A DNA stretch of 64,000 nucleotides from Streptomyces sp. SAI-127 (GCF_029894425.1 NZ_JARXYJ010000001.1:744001-808000); one strand, 5' to 3'. Shown: positions 35,266-43,600, counted from the first letter of the stretch. Translations and numbers: made by a program. Notes: generated by a model from the letters alone, not told the origin.

Positions 35266-36623
35266 GACTGACGATCCTGGGGGGCGGCGGCTTCCGCGTC
35301 CCCCTGGTCTACCGGGCCCTGCTCGGCGACCGCGGCGAAGGACGCGTCACCGACGTGACCCTGTACGACCTGGACGCCTCACGGCTGACGACCATCGCCA
35401 AGGTCCTCGCCGACCAGGCTGCCGGGCACCCCGATCCACCGAGGGTCACCGTCACCACCGACCTGGACGAGGCGGTCACCGGGGCCGACTTCGTGTTCTC
35501 CGCCATCCGGGTCGGCGGACTCGCAGGCCGTGCGGCGGACGAGCGGATCGCCCTGGAGGAAGGCGTGCTGGGCCAGGAGACCGTCGGCGCGGGCGGCATC
35601 TCCTACGGGCTGCGCACCATCCCGGTGGCCCTGGAGATCGCCCGTCGGATCGCCGCCCTGGCGCCCGATGCCTGGGTCATCAACTTCACCAACCCCGCAG
35701 GCATGGTCACCGAGGCCATGACCGCCCTCCTCGGCGACCGCGTCATCGGGATCTGCGACTCCCCGGTGGGTCTGGGCCGCCGCGTGGCCGGGGCGCTCGG
35801 CGTCGACCCGGCGCGCACCAGCCTGGACTACGTGGGTCTGAACCACCTGGGCTGGCTGTGCGGCCTGTACGCCGACGGCCGGAACCTGCTGCCGTCCCTG
35901 TTCGGGAACGAGGCCGCCCTGACCTCCTTCGAGGAGGGCAAGCTCTTCGGCGCCGACCTGCTGCGCACACTCGGCGCGCTGCCCAACGAGTACCTGCACT
36001 ACTACTACTTCCACCGCGAGTCGGTCGGCACCGCGCGGGCCGCCGAGCACACCCGGGGCGCCTTCCTCCACACGCAACAGCAGCGCTTCTACGACCTGCT
36101 GGACACCGCGGGCGACGGCCCGACCGCGCCCCGGGCCGCCTGGAACGCCTGGGACGCCACCCGGCTGGAGCGCGAGACCACCTACATGGCGGAGAACCGC
36201 GACGCCGTCGGCATGGGCGAACGGGACTCGTGCGACCTGGAATCCGGCGGCTATGAGCAGGTGGCCCTCGCACTCATGCGGGCCATCGCCCGGGACGAGC
36301 GGACCACGCTCATCCTCAACGTCCGGGGCCGCGGCCGGATCCCCGCCCTGGACGACGACGCCGTCATCGAGGTCCCCTGCCATGTGGACGCCAACGGCGC
36401 ACGCCCCATCGCCGGCTCGCCGCTGCCCGACCACGGCCAGGGCCTGGTGTGCGCCGTCAAGGCGGTCGAACGCGCGGTGATCCACGCCGCGACCACCGCG
36501 GAACGCGCCCACGCGGTCAAGGCCCTGACCATCCACCCGCTGATCGACTCGTACACGGTCGCGAAACGCCTGCTGGACGCGTACCAGCGACATTTCCCGG
36601 AGCTTGCCTACCTGGGGCGTTAG
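35262..36623 (+). CDS. GH4 family glycosidase (6-phospho-beta-glucosidase-like)
   Basis: 453 residues of the NAD- and metal-dependent GH4 family, which hydrolyses glycosides through oxidation at C3. The N-terminal Rossmann start is LTILGGGGFRVP. Metal-binding candidates are Cys in G-I-C-D-S-P and His in L-N-H-L-G-W. Length and motifs fit the 6-phospho-beta-glucosidase subgroup, but that group usually works with PTS-imported phosphosugars. Here the partner is an ABC importer, so the natural substrate may be unphosphorylated or phosphorylated after entry. Translation is coupled to the DeoR gene. Confidence 0.88.
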   Translation: MRLTILGGGGFRVPLVYRALLGDRGEGRVTDVTLYDLDASRLTTIAKVLADQAAGHPDPPRVTVTTDLDEAVTGADFVFSAIRVGGLAGRAADERIALEEGVLGQETVGAGGISYGLRTIPVALEIARRIAALAPDAWVINFTNPAGMVTEAMTALLGDRVIGICDSPVGLGRRVAGALGVDPARTSLDYVGLNHLGWLCGLYADGRNLLPSLFGNEAALTSFEEGKLFGADLLRTLGALPNEYLHYYYFHRESVGTARAAEHTRGAFLHTQQQRFYDLLDTAGDGPTAPRAAWNAWDATRLERETTYMAENRDAVGMGERDSCDLESGGYEQVALALMRAIARDERTTLILNVRGRGRIPALDDDAVIEVPCHVDANGARPIAGSPLPDHGQGLVCAVKAVERAVIHAATTAERAHAVKALTIHPLIDSYTVAKRLLDAYQRHFPELAYLGR

Positions 36624-36625
36624 TG

Positions 36626-36654
36626 CTCTGACCGGGAACCGTCGCCGGTCAGAG
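36626..36654. terminator. Perfect 10-bp hairpin between convergent genes
   Basis: CTCTGACCGG (36626-36635) pairs with CCGGTCAGAG (36645-36654) around a nine-base loop. It begins 3 bases after the GH4 stop codon and ends 10 bases before the end of the minus-strand NmrA-like gene. Confidence 0.8.
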
Positions 36655-36664
36655 GCTGGTCGGT

Positions 36665-37528
36665 TCACCGGGAGCGCGCGGCGGCCTCCAAGACCTCATG
36701 GACGGTCTTCGCGGGGTGACCGATGGTGGCTTCCAGCGTCGGGTTGGTGGCGTTGAACTCGCCATTGCGCGATGCCGCGAACATCGTCAGGGCGAACTCC
36801 GCAGCGGGCCGCGGCATCCCGTCGGCGACCACTGCGGATATCCACTCGTTGTCGTCCATGACGACTCGGGTGATGGTCCGGCCGGTGATGCGGCTGAGGA
36901 TCTCGGCAACGTCGGCGAAGTCCAGCGTGTGGGGGGCTGTCAGCGGCGGCGTGATCCCTTCGAGTACACCGTCCTCGGTCAGTGCGGAGACCGCGGCTTC
37001 TGCCAGGTCCTCGTGGGCCGTCCAGGACACCGGGCCATCCTGCGGCACGGCGAGCGTGCCGGTCGCCAGCGCCGCGCCGAGGTAGGGGCCCAAGGCGGAG
37101 GCGTAGAACCCGTTGCGAAGGGCGGTGTAGGGAACTGCCTGGTGCTGGAGGTGCTCCTCGGTAGCCGCGTGGACCTTCTGCGGCGGGAAGAGCGACGTGG
37201 GAGAGGCGGCCTGGTGGCTGGTGTAGAGGATGCGTCGGGCACCCGCTTCCCGTGCCGCGTCGATGGCGGCGCGGTTGGCAGTCAACGCGCCGCCGCCTCG
37301 AATGGCCGCGGAGACGACCAGGACGCGCTCGGCACCTTCGAAGGCGTGCTTGAGACTGTCGGGTTCGGTGAAGTCTCCCGCTCGGACTCGGACGCCGCGC
37401 TCGGCAAGGTCGGCGGCCTTGCTCACGTCGCGCACACTGACGGCGATCCTGTCGGCCGGTACCCGCTCCAGCAGGCGGTGGACGATCAGCGAGCCGAGGT
37501 GGCCGGTGGCTCCCGTGACGATCAGCAT
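36665..37528 (-). CDS. NmrA-like NAD(P)H-binding protein (QOR2-type quinone reductase candidate)
   Basis: 287 residues of an atypical extended SDR. It starts LIVTGATGHLGSLIVHRLLERV with the GxxGxxG nucleotide motif, and A-L-R-N-G-F-Y follows about residue 138. Relatives include NAD(P)H:quinone oxidoreductase 2 and NmrA redox sensors. It is divergent from the TetR repressor at 37689, with nested palindromes between them, so it is almost certainly the repressor's target. It probably responds to an electrophile or quinone stress. Confidence in the fold is high, in the substrate low. Confidence 0.82.
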   Translation of the reverse strand: MLIVTGATGHLGSLIVHRLLERVPADRIAVSVRDVSKAADLAERGVRVRAGDFTEPDSLKHAFEGAERVLVVSAAIRGGGALTANRAAIDAAREAGARRILYTSHQAASPTSLFPPQKVHAATEEHLQHQAVPYTALRNGFYASALGPYLGAALATGTLAVPQDGPVSWTAHEDLAEAAVSALTEDGVLEGITPPLTAPHTLDFADVAEILSRITGRTITRVVMDDNEWISAVVADGMPRPAAEFALTMFAASRNGEFNATNPTLEATIGHPAKTVHEVLEAAARSR

Positions 37529-37553
37529 CGGTTGCTCCAGTCTGAAAACGTTT

Positions 37554-37595
37554 CCAACGGAACTGAAATAACGGTATCACCGATACTTCCGTTGG
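37554..37595. promoter_or_regulatory. Nested TetR operator
   Basis: An outer inverted repeat, CCAACGGAA (37554-37562) and TTCCGTTGG (37587-37595), encloses an inner one, GTATC-ACC-GATAC (37574-37586). It lies 26 bases before the NmrA-like start and 94 before the TetR gene. A further direct repeat, GCGATAAC x2, lies at about 37640-37660. It is the expected place for a TetR dimer or pair of dimers. Confidence 0.6.
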
Positions 37596-37688
37596 ACGCG
37601 GCCGTACTCTTCATGCAGGTCATTCGGGATGAGCTGGCGATAACAGCGATAACATCACCCGTCACACGCGAGCGATACCATCGTCTCC

Positions 37689-38375
37689 ATGACACCCAAC
37701 ACGCAGCGGCGAGACATCACCCGGGACCGCATCGTGAAGGCTGCGGCCGGCCTGCTGCGCGACCAGGGTCCGGCCGCGGTGACCACACGCCGCGTGGCGC
37801 ACGAGGCCGGGCTGCAGCCTCCTGCTCTCTACCGCTTCTTCCAGGACAAGGACGACCTGCTGGATGTCGCCGCGGAACATGTCTTCGCCGAACATGTGGC
37901 GAGCAAGCAGACCACCGCGCCCTCGGACGACCCCGTGGAAGACCTCCGCGCCGGATGGAACACGCAGATCAGCTTCGGCCTGGCCAACCCGTACGTCTAC
38001 GGCCTGTTGCTCGACCCGGCCCGTGCACGCAACACCCCGGCACAGGTCAAGGGCGTGTTGATCCTTGCCGAGCGTGTGCACAGGATCGCCGCCGCCGGGC
38101 GGCTCCGGGTGAGCGAGGAACGCGCCGTCAACCTCATCCGCTCGGCGGGGATCGGAACCGTCCACACCCTGCTGACCCTGCCACCGGAGCAGAGCGACCC
38201 GCACCTGGCCGACGCCGCCTTCGACGCGATCGCTCGCGCCATCCTCGTGGATGAGCCCGCTGTCCCCACCCGGGACCCGGCGGCCGTCGTCGCGGCCTTC
38301 CGCACCCTCCTGCCGGAGCTGCCCAGTCTCAGCAAGGCCGAGGTCGCGCTCCTCGACGAGTGGCTGCAACGCTGA
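37689..38375 (+). CDS. TetR-family transcriptional repressor
   Basis: 228 residues. The N-terminal HTH (about 10-55) reads ITRDRIVKAAAGLLRDQGPAAVTTRRVAHEAGLQPPALYRFF, in the TetR pattern, followed by a helical ligand domain with no specific signature. It is divergent from the NmrA-like gene and probably represses it and itself. The inducer is unknown. Confidence 0.9.
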   Translation: MTPNTQRRDITRDRIVKAAAGLLRDQGPAAVTTRRVAHEAGLQPPALYRFFQDKDDLLDVAAEHVFAEHVASKQTTAPSDDPVEDLRAGWNTQISFGLANPYVYGLLLDPARARNTPAQVKGVLILAERVHRIAAAGRLRVSEERAVNLIRSAGIGTVHTLLTLPPEQSDPHLADAAFDAIARAILVDEPAVPTRDPAAVVAAFRTLLPELPSLSKAEVALLDEWLQR

Positions 38376-38424
38376 TCCAGCCCCGCGCCGCCCGAGAGGA
38401 TGCAGGCGTCGGACGGCAACGCAT

Positions 38425-39015
38425 TCAGGCGCCGGACGCCCCCGGTCCCCGTTCCTCGAAGGCCCTGAGCGGCGGTACCGGACGCGGGCCGGTCCCCGGG
38501 ACCCAGCCCGCGTCCAGCTTGCGCAGGCCCACGCCGTCCGGCGCCCAGACGTGGCAGCTGTTCAGCACGCCCGCCGTGGAGCGCGGGCCCTGGGACCGCT
38601 CACCGGCGTACCGCAGGCCCGCGTTCGCCGAGATGGCCGCCTGCACCACCGCGGGGCCCAAGGCGCGGGCCAGCTCATGCAGGTGCGAGCAGCCGGACAC
38701 CCCACGGAACCGTTCCTGGATGGCCCGGTTGTATCCGGCGGCGACGCTGAGCCCGACCAGTCCGTCGAACACCGGGGTGATCAACGGGCACTCGGCGTGC
38801 GGGAAGGTCCGCATGTCCGCGTCGGCGTGCACGACGACCATGCCGGCGAGCCGCACCCGGACCGCGAGCGCCATCCGGTGGACGACGTCGGCCGGCGGCT
38901 CCGCCCAGGGGCGCACGTCGCTCAGTTCCGCCTCGACCGAGATCTCGTCGCCGCCCTCCGCGTACGCGGTGACGGTGATCGTGCGGCGGTGCAGCGGGAG
39001 TTCGGGGCGTGTCAT
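38425..39015 (-). CDS. DUF2889 protein
   Basis: 196 residues. Motifs include L-P-L-H-R-R-T-I-T-V at the start, DADMRTFPHAECP, DGLVGLSVAAGYNRAI and G-C-S-H-L-H-E-L, all typical of DUF2889. Its biochemical role is unknown, but in proteobacteria and actinobacteria this domain is found beside acyl-CoA degradation genes, as here. Conserved Cys and His (about P-H-A-E-C-P and G-C-S-H-L-H) could bind a metal. It overlaps the enoyl-CoA hydratase stop (ATGA), so it belongs to that operon. Confidence 0.8.
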   Translation of the reverse strand: MTRPELPLHRRTITVTAYAEGGDEISVEAELSDVRPWAEPPADVVHRMALAVRVRLAGMVVVHADADMRTFPHAECPLITPVFDGLVGLSVAAGYNRAIQERFRGVSGCSHLHELARALGPAVVQAAISANAGLRYAGERSQGPRSTAGVLNSCHVWAPDGVGLRKLDAGWVPGTGPRPVPPLRAFEERGPGASGA

Positions 39016-39851
39016 GACGACGCCTCCTGCGGAAGCGCCGGGGCCACGGCCGGAGTCTCCCCCAGCCCCGCGAACTCCGGCTGCCTGCGTTCGATGAAGC
39101 TGAGCACGCCCTCGCGGTAGTCCGGGGCACGTTTCGCCGTGGCCAGGAGAGCGGCCGCGTGATCGCGGCTCTCGGTGAAGGTCCTCGCCTGGTCGTCGGC
39201 GAGCTGCCGCTTGATCAGGGACATCGCGTACGGGCTGGCCGACCGGGCCAGTTCGGTCGCGTACGCGAGCGCCGCCGGGAGCAGGTCCTGGGGTTCGACC
39301 AGGCGGTTGACCAGCCCCATGGCCAGGGCCTCCGTCCCGGTGATCCGACGTGAGGACAGCAGCAGGTCGGCGGCGTTGCCGTAGCCGATCAGCCGGGGCA
39401 GGATCCAGGACACGCCGTCCTCGGCCACCAGCCCCCGCGCGCTGAACGCGGCGGCGAACTTGGCGTGCGGCACGGCGAACCGGACGTCGCACATCAGCGC
39501 CTGGTTGAACCCGATGCCGGCGCAGGCGCCGTTGACGGCCGCCACCACGGGCTTCGGGAAGGACATCGGGCGGCTGCGCGGGGGCAGCTGGTCCGTCGGC
39601 CATGGACGGGCGCCCGACGAGGCGGCGTCCAGGACGCTCATGTCCATTCCCGGGCAGAAGCTGCGCCCGGCGCCGGTGAGCACCACGGCACGCACCCGTG
39701 GATCCTGCTCCGCCCGGTCGAACAGCTCGTTGTAGAGCAGCTCCATCTCCAGCGTCCAGGCGTTGTGCCGTTCGGGCCGGTTCAGGGTGAACAGCATGAC
39801 CCCGTCGTCGGTGAGCTCGGTGAGGATCACCGGGGCTGGGTTCTCGGTCAT
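39012..39851 (-). CDS. Enoyl-CoA hydratase/isomerase family protein (crotonase)
   Basis: 279 residues of a crotonase-fold enzyme with T-L-N-R-P-E-R-H-N-A-W near the N-terminus, oxyanion-hole segments G-R-S-F-C-P-G-M-D and NGACAGIGFN, and C-D-V-R-F-A. The usual second catalytic Glu position is occupied around G-L-V-A-E-D-G, which keeps an acidic residue. It probably hydrates an enoyl-CoA produced by one of the acyl-CoA dehydrogenases. ATG 39851 has GGGAG upstream; an in-frame GTG 15 bases earlier is possible. It shares a divergent promoter with the GntR regulator. Confidence 0.88.
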   Translation of the reverse strand: MTENPAPVILTELTDDGVMLFTLNRPERHNAWTLEMELLYNELFDRAEQDPRVRAVVLTGAGRSFCPGMDMSVLDAASSGARPWPTDQLPPRSRPMSFPKPVVAAVNGACAGIGFNQALMCDVRFAVPHAKFAAAFSARGLVAEDGVSWILPRLIGYGNAADLLLSSRRITGTEALAMGLVNRLVEPQDLLPAALAYATELARSASPYAMSLIKRQLADDQARTFTESRDHAAALLATAKRAPDYREGVLSFIERRQPEFAGLGETPAVAPALPQEASS

Positions 39852-39885
39852 CGAGGTCACTCCCACGGGGTCCGTTGGCTGGCTT

Positions 39886-39906
39886 TATAGATAGATGAAT
39901 CATCTA
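39886..39906. promoter_or_regulatory. GntR-type operator (site C), perfect palindrome
   Basis: TAGATGA-A-TCATCTA (39892-39906) is a perfect 7-1-7 palindrome, extended left to TATAGA. It lies 35 bases before the enoyl-CoA hydratase start in the promoter shared with the GntR gene. It matches the site before the GntR gene (39991-40010, inverse orientation) at 17 of 20 positions. Confidence 0.65.
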
Positions 39907-39990
39907 TATACCAACAGCCGCCAGGGCACCAGATCAGGTGACGCAAAGAGACGATCACTCACGCCTTGACCTGGTACCCTCGATGCACTA

Positions 39991-40010
39991 AGACGATTCA
40001 TTTAGCTATA
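39991..40010. promoter_or_regulatory. GntR-type operator (site D), autoregulatory
   Basis: AGACGATTCATTTAGCTATA, whose reverse complement begins TATAGCTAAATGAATC, lies 14-33 bases before the GTG start of the GntR regulator. It overlaps the expected core promoter or leader, which fits autorepression. Confidence 0.6.
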
Positions 40011-40023
40011 CGAGGAGCCCACC

Positions 40024-40827
40024 GTGGCCGAGGCAGCCCGCACCGCAGAAACGGCGACCGTGCCCGTCCCCGCCCGCAGCCGCGTCGGACGTCAGGTGCG
40101 GGTGCCGAAGACCGCCGAGCTGGTCGCCGCGCACCTGCGTCGTCAGATCGTACGGGGCGAGCTGAAGCCCGGTGACGCGCTGCCTCCGGAGTCGGGCCTG
40201 ATGGAGCAGTTCGGCATCTCGCGGCCCACGCTGCGCGAGGCGTTCCGGGTGCTGGAGTCGGAGTCCCTGATCACGGTGCGCCGCGGCGCCCACGGCGGCG
40301 CCCGGGTGAGCGCTCCGGACTCGGATGTCGCCGCCCGCTTCGCCGGCCTGATCCTGGAGTACCGCGGCGCCACCCTGGGTGACATCTATCGTGCCGCGGC
40401 CCTCATCGAGCCGCCCTGCGCCCGCCAGCTCGCCACCAGGCACACGGCGGACGACATCAAGCGGCTGCGCGACGCGGTGGCGGCCGAGAAGGCCGTCCTG
40501 GACGACCCGCTCGCCCTGGTCGACGCGCAGGACGCCTTCCACGCCCTGCTGGTCGAACTCACCGGCAACCAGACCCTGATCCTGTTGTGCGGCATGCTGC
40601 GCAACATCATCGACCGGGCCAACGCCTCGTACACCGCGGGCGCGGCCGACGCCGAGGCACAGAAGACGCAGGCCCTCAAGGGACACCGGGCGCATGTGCG
40701 GATGGTCGGCCTGATCGAGTCCGGCAAGGCGGACGAGGCCGAGAAGCTGTGGCAGCGGCACATCTCCAGCGCGGACGACGTCGTGAACGCCGCGGGACCC
40801 AAGACGGTGCTCGAACTCCTCGACTGA
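40024..40827 (+). CDS. GntR-family regulator, FadR/FCD subfamily
   Basis: 267 residues. The winged HTH (about 25-95) contains GELKPGDALPPESGLMEQFGISRPTLREAFRVLESESLI. The C-terminal all-helical FCD domain has metal-ligand candidates in V-D-A-Q-D-A-F-H, G-H-R-A-H and Q-R-H. Such FCD regulators bind carboxylic acids or acyl-CoA. GTG 40024 has GAGGAG at good spacing. It faces the enoyl-CoA hydratase operon and precedes the amidohydrolase gene, and matching operator-like sites occur before most acyl-CoA genes of the window, so it is the likely pathway repressor. Confidence 0.9.
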   Translation: MAEAARTAETATVPVPARSRVGRQVRVPKTAELVAAHLRRQIVRGELKPGDALPPESGLMEQFGISRPTLREAFRVLESESLITVRRGAHGGARVSAPDSDVAARFAGLILEYRGATLGDIYRAAALIEPPCARQLATRHTADDIKRLRDAVAAEKAVLDDPLALVDAQDAFHALLVELTGNQTLILLCGMLRNIIDRANASYTAGAADAEAQKTQALKGHRAHVRMVGLIESGKADEAEKLWQRHISSADDVVNAAGPKTVLELLD

Positions 40828-40876
40828 CCGGCCCCGACCTCGCTGCGGACCCGCCTCCACCTCCCCCTTGCGCTCT

Positions 40877-40898
40877 CTAATCAGTTAGATAATTATAG
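40877..40898. promoter_or_regulatory. GntR-type operator (site E) before the amidohydrolase
   Basis: An AT-rich island starting CTAATCAGTTAGATAATTAT, 42-63 bases before the ATG at 40940. Its reverse complement shares TAACTGATTAG and flanking bases with the site before the CaiB gene (59698-59719). It contains AGTTAGATAATT, a variant of the common motif, and an inverted CTAA-TCAG-TTAG. Confidence 0.6.
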
Positions 40899-40939
40899 AA
40901 GGCGTACTGAATAGTTCCTGGGGCCCCGGAGGCGACGCC

Positions 40940-42121
40940 ATGGCCGAACTGCGCAAGCGCATCTTCGACTGCGACCAGCACATGTACGAGGAGCGGGACT
41001 CCTTCACCCGCTACCTCCCGAAGGAGTTCCTCGGATCGGCGGTCGCCCCGGTGACCCTGCCGGACGGGCGGGAGGTGATCCTCGCCGGGGACCGCATCGT
41101 CGTATGCCTGGAACCGGAGTTCGGGCAGGTCTACCGTCCCGGTTCACTCAAGGAGATGCTCAAGGCGATGGCCTCGGGCAATCCCGAGGAGACGTACCAG
41201 TTCGAGCCGATGCACGAGTCGTACCAGAACCGCGAGTCCCGGCTGCGTGTCATGGACGAGCAGGGCCTGGACCAGACGATCATCTACCCGGGCGGCTGGG
41301 CACTGGTCGCCGAGGAGTACGTGAAGGGCGTGGAGCCGCTCTACGCCAACTACCACTCCTTCAACCGGTACATGAACGAGGTCTGGGGCTTCAACCACCA
41401 GGGCCGCATCTACGCCCCCGCGCTGCTGTCACTGCGCGACCTGCCCAGCGCCGTCAAGGAGCTGGAGTTCGTCCTGAACCAGGGCGCCCGCTTCATCCTG
41501 CTGCCCACCGGACCGGTGTACGGCCGCTCCCCCGGCGACCCGTACTTCGACCCGTTCTGGAAGCTGGTCAACGAGGCCAAGGCGAGCGTCTGCTACCACA
41601 TCAGCGAGTTCTACTACAACTCGCAGGTGGCGCCCTCCTGGGGCTACGACCCGCACCCCATCCACTTCCGGATGTCGGCCTGGCAGTGGCAGAACACCTA
41701 CGGCCAGCGCCCCGTCGAGGAGACGCTGTCCGCGCTGATCTTCGACAACCTCTTCGGCCGTTTCCCCGACATCAACGTCCTGGTGTCCGAGTTCGGGTCC
41801 GAGTGGGTGCCGCACTTCGTGCGCCACATGGACAAGAGCCGCGGCATGGGCCGCAACGGCCCCTGGATCGGCGGGCAGTTGGACGAGCGCCCCAGCCAGG
41901 TCTTCCGCAAGCACGTCCGCGTGGTGCCCTATCCCGAGGACGACATCGTGAACGTCGTCAAGCGCCTCGGCTACCACGAGTCCATCGTGATGGGCTCCGA
42001 CTTCCCGCACGCGGAGGGCCTGGCCGCCCCCGGTGACTTCCGCAAGCTCATCGCCGAGCTCGACGAGTCCGCCCAGGACGACATCATGTACAACAACGCC
42101 CAGCAGTTGATCAGCCGCTGA
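40940..42121 (+). CDS. Amidohydrolase-family (ACMSD-like) metal-dependent hydrolase
   Basis: 393 residues of a TIM-barrel metal hydrolase of the amidohydrolase_2 group. The N-terminal metal motif is F-D-C-D-Q-H, a His is in C-Y-H-I-S-E, and G-S-D-F-P-H-A-E-G carries the late Asp. Proteins of this group decarboxylate or hydrolyse ring-opened acids and lactones. In actinobacteria, close look-alikes sit in degradation clusters for alicyclic or steroid-like compounds. It is monocistronic with its own operator-like site and a strong terminator. It may perform a ring-opening or decarboxylation step in the same pathway. Confidence 0.85.
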   Translation: MAELRKRIFDCDQHMYEERDSFTRYLPKEFLGSAVAPVTLPDGREVILAGDRIVVCLEPEFGQVYRPGSLKEMLKAMASGNPEETYQFEPMHESYQNRESRLRVMDEQGLDQTIIYPGGWALVAEEYVKGVEPLYANYHSFNRYMNEVWGFNHQGRIYAPALLSLRDLPSAVKELEFVLNQGARFILLPTGPVYGRSPGDPYFDPFWKLVNEAKASVCYHISEFYYNSQVAPSWGYDPHPIHFRMSAWQWQNTYGQRPVEETLSALIFDNLFGRFPDINVLVSEFGSEWVPHFVRHMDKSRGMGRNGPWIGGQLDERPSQVFRKHVRVVPYPEDDIVNVVKRLGYHESIVMGSDFPHAEGLAAPGDFRKLIAELDESAQDDIMYNNAQQLISR

Positions 42122-42142
42122 GCGTCACGGGAGAGAAGCGAG

Positions 42143-42173
42143 GAGCCCGGTACCGACTTTCGGTACCGGGCTC
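42143..42173. terminator. Perfect 13-bp hairpin after the amidohydrolase
   Basis: GAGCCCGGTACCG (42143-42155), loop ACTTT, CGGTACCGGGCTC (42161-42173), 22 bases after the stop codon. It insulates the catabolic gene from the carotenoid operon that follows on the same strand. Confidence 0.85.
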
Positions 42174-42244
42174 AGGCTTGTCCGGCCCGTTTCCGGTACC
42201 GCGACGTCGCTCCTTCTGATGGCCGGGCTGGGGCGGTCGGTGGT

Positions 42245-42292
42245 CACCCCGCGTCTGCCTCACCCCACGTCTGTCTCGCCCCGCGTCTGCCC
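42245..42292. repeat. Three tandem 16-bp repeats upstream of crtE
   Basis: CACCCCGCGTCTGCCT, CACCCCACGTCTGTCT and CGCCCCGCGTCTGCCC follow head to tail, differing at two to three positions. They lie 166-213 bases before the crtE start. They may be an upstream regulator array or simply a slippage product. The remainder of 42174-42457 holds the crtE promoter and no gene. Confidence 0.6.
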
Positions 42293-42385
42293 CGCACCGA
42301 CGGTGCCGGAGGCCGCACGACGGGCACCGCTGCCGCACTCCGGATCATGGCCGCTCCCGAAAGGCCCGCGCACCCAGCGGTGAAT

Positions 42386-42395
42386 CGGCGCATCC
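42386..42395 (+). promoter_or_regulatory. Putative light-responsive promoter element before crtE
   Basis: The decamer CGGCGCATCC lies 63-72 bases before crtE and recurs, correctly oriented, before the opposite carotenoid operon (50887-50896, minus strand). A shared element in the promoters of the two crt operons suits recognition by the LitS sigma factor, but the assignment to a -35 or -10 position is not possible here. Confidence 0.3.
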
Positions 42396-42457
42396 GTACA
42401 GGGGCACTCGGCAGAAGCACGGGTGTGCAGGTGACCGAGAGTGAGAAGGGGTTGCGC

Positions 42458-43600
42458 ATGCCGGGACTGCGGCCCACCGTGGCCGAACCGGTCGGGTCGG
42501 CCGACCGGCCGTTCACGGCCCAGGAAGCCGTCCGTGCCGTCGAGGCGGAGCTCGGGCGTGTGCTTGACGAACGTATGTGCCGGGCCCGGGAGACCGATCC
42601 GGTGTTCGCCCGCGATGTCGCCGGCCGTGTCTCCGCGTTCGTCCGGCGCGGCGGGAAGCGGCTGCGCACGGCGTTCGCGTGGTGCGGATGGCGGGCCACC
42701 GGCGGATCGGGCGACGTCACGGCACTCCTGCGTACGGGCGCGGCCCTCGAACTCCTCCAGGCGTGCGCCCTCATCCACGACGACGTGATGGACGGCTCGC
42801 CCCTGCGCCGCGGCGCACCGGCGGTGCACGTGGACCTGGCCCGTATGCACCGGGCCGCACGGATGACGGGCCCGCCCGAAGCGTTCGCGATGTCCGCCGC
42901 GGTGCTCGCCGGTGATCTGGCCCTGGCCTGGGCGGACGACCTGCTGACCGAGACGGCTCTCGGCTCACCGCACGGCCTCCGGCTGCACCGCGAGTGGCAG
43001 GCCATGCGCGGCGAGATGGTCGCCGGGCAGTACCGGGACATCCACGCCCAGGCCACCGGAACGTCCGGACTCGACGAGGCGGTGAGCATCGCCACGCTCA
43101 AGAGCGCCCTGTACACGGTCGAGCGGCCGCTGGCTCTCGGCGCGGCACTGACCGGCGCCGACGCCTCCGCCCTGGACGCGCTGCGCTCCGCCGGACGGTG
43201 CGCCGGTCTGGCCTTCCAGCTCCGCGACGACCTCCTGGGCGCCTTCGGAGACCCGGCCGTGACGGGCAAACCGGCCGACGACGACCTGCGCACCCGCAAG
43301 CTCACCTATCTGCTCGCCGTCGGTGTCAGGCTCGCCGAGGCCTCCGGTGACGAGGAATCCGCCGACGCGCTCGCCCCGGGCACGCCCCTCCCCTCGGACG
43401 AGGCCGTGGCGCGGATGCGAGCGGCGCTGGAGCGGACCGGGGCGCGGGCCGTCGTGGAGTCGAAGATCACGCAGCTGGGGGCGACGAGTCTGCGGCACTT
43501 CGACCGGACCGGCGCCGAGTCCTTCGTACGGCGGGAGTTCGCCACCCTCGTCGAACGGGCGGCGGGCGTGGCACTCGAGCGCGCCGGGGAGGCCGCGTGA
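42458..43600 (+). CDS. crtE: Geranylgeranyl diphosphate synthase
   Basis: 380 residues of a trans-prenyl diphosphate synthase. The first Asp-rich motif is L-I-H-D-D-V-M-D, the second Q-L-R-D-D-L-L-G-A-F-G-D. It makes the C20 precursor for phytoene. ATG 42458 follows AAGGGG at normal distance; a GTG nine codons upstream has no ribosome site. First gene of crtEIBV, overlapping crtI by 4 bases (GTGA). The gene order is the one published for S. griseus and S. coelicolor. Confidence 0.93.
   Translation: MPGLRPTVAEPVGSADRPFTAQEAVRAVEAELGRVLDERMCRARETDPVFARDVAGRVSAFVRRGGKRLRTAFAWCGWRATGGSGDVTALLRTGAALELLQACALIHDDVMDGSPLRRGAPAVHVDLARMHRAARMTGPPEAFAMSAAVLAGDLALAWADDLLTETALGSPHGLRLHREWQAMRGEMVAGQYRDIHAQATGTSGLDEAVSIATLKSALYTVERPLALGAALTGADASALDALRSAGRCAGLAFQLRDDLLGAFGDPAVTGKPADDDLRTRKLTYLLAVGVRLAEASGDEESADALAPGTPLPSDEAVARMRAALERTGARAVVESKITQLGATSLRHFDRTGAESFVRREFATLVERAAGVALERAGEAA

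Noticed and set aside
42245..42292. Short CRISPR-like repeat array
   Set aside because: The 16-base units are directly adjacent with no spacers and there are no cas genes; this is a plain tandem repeat.
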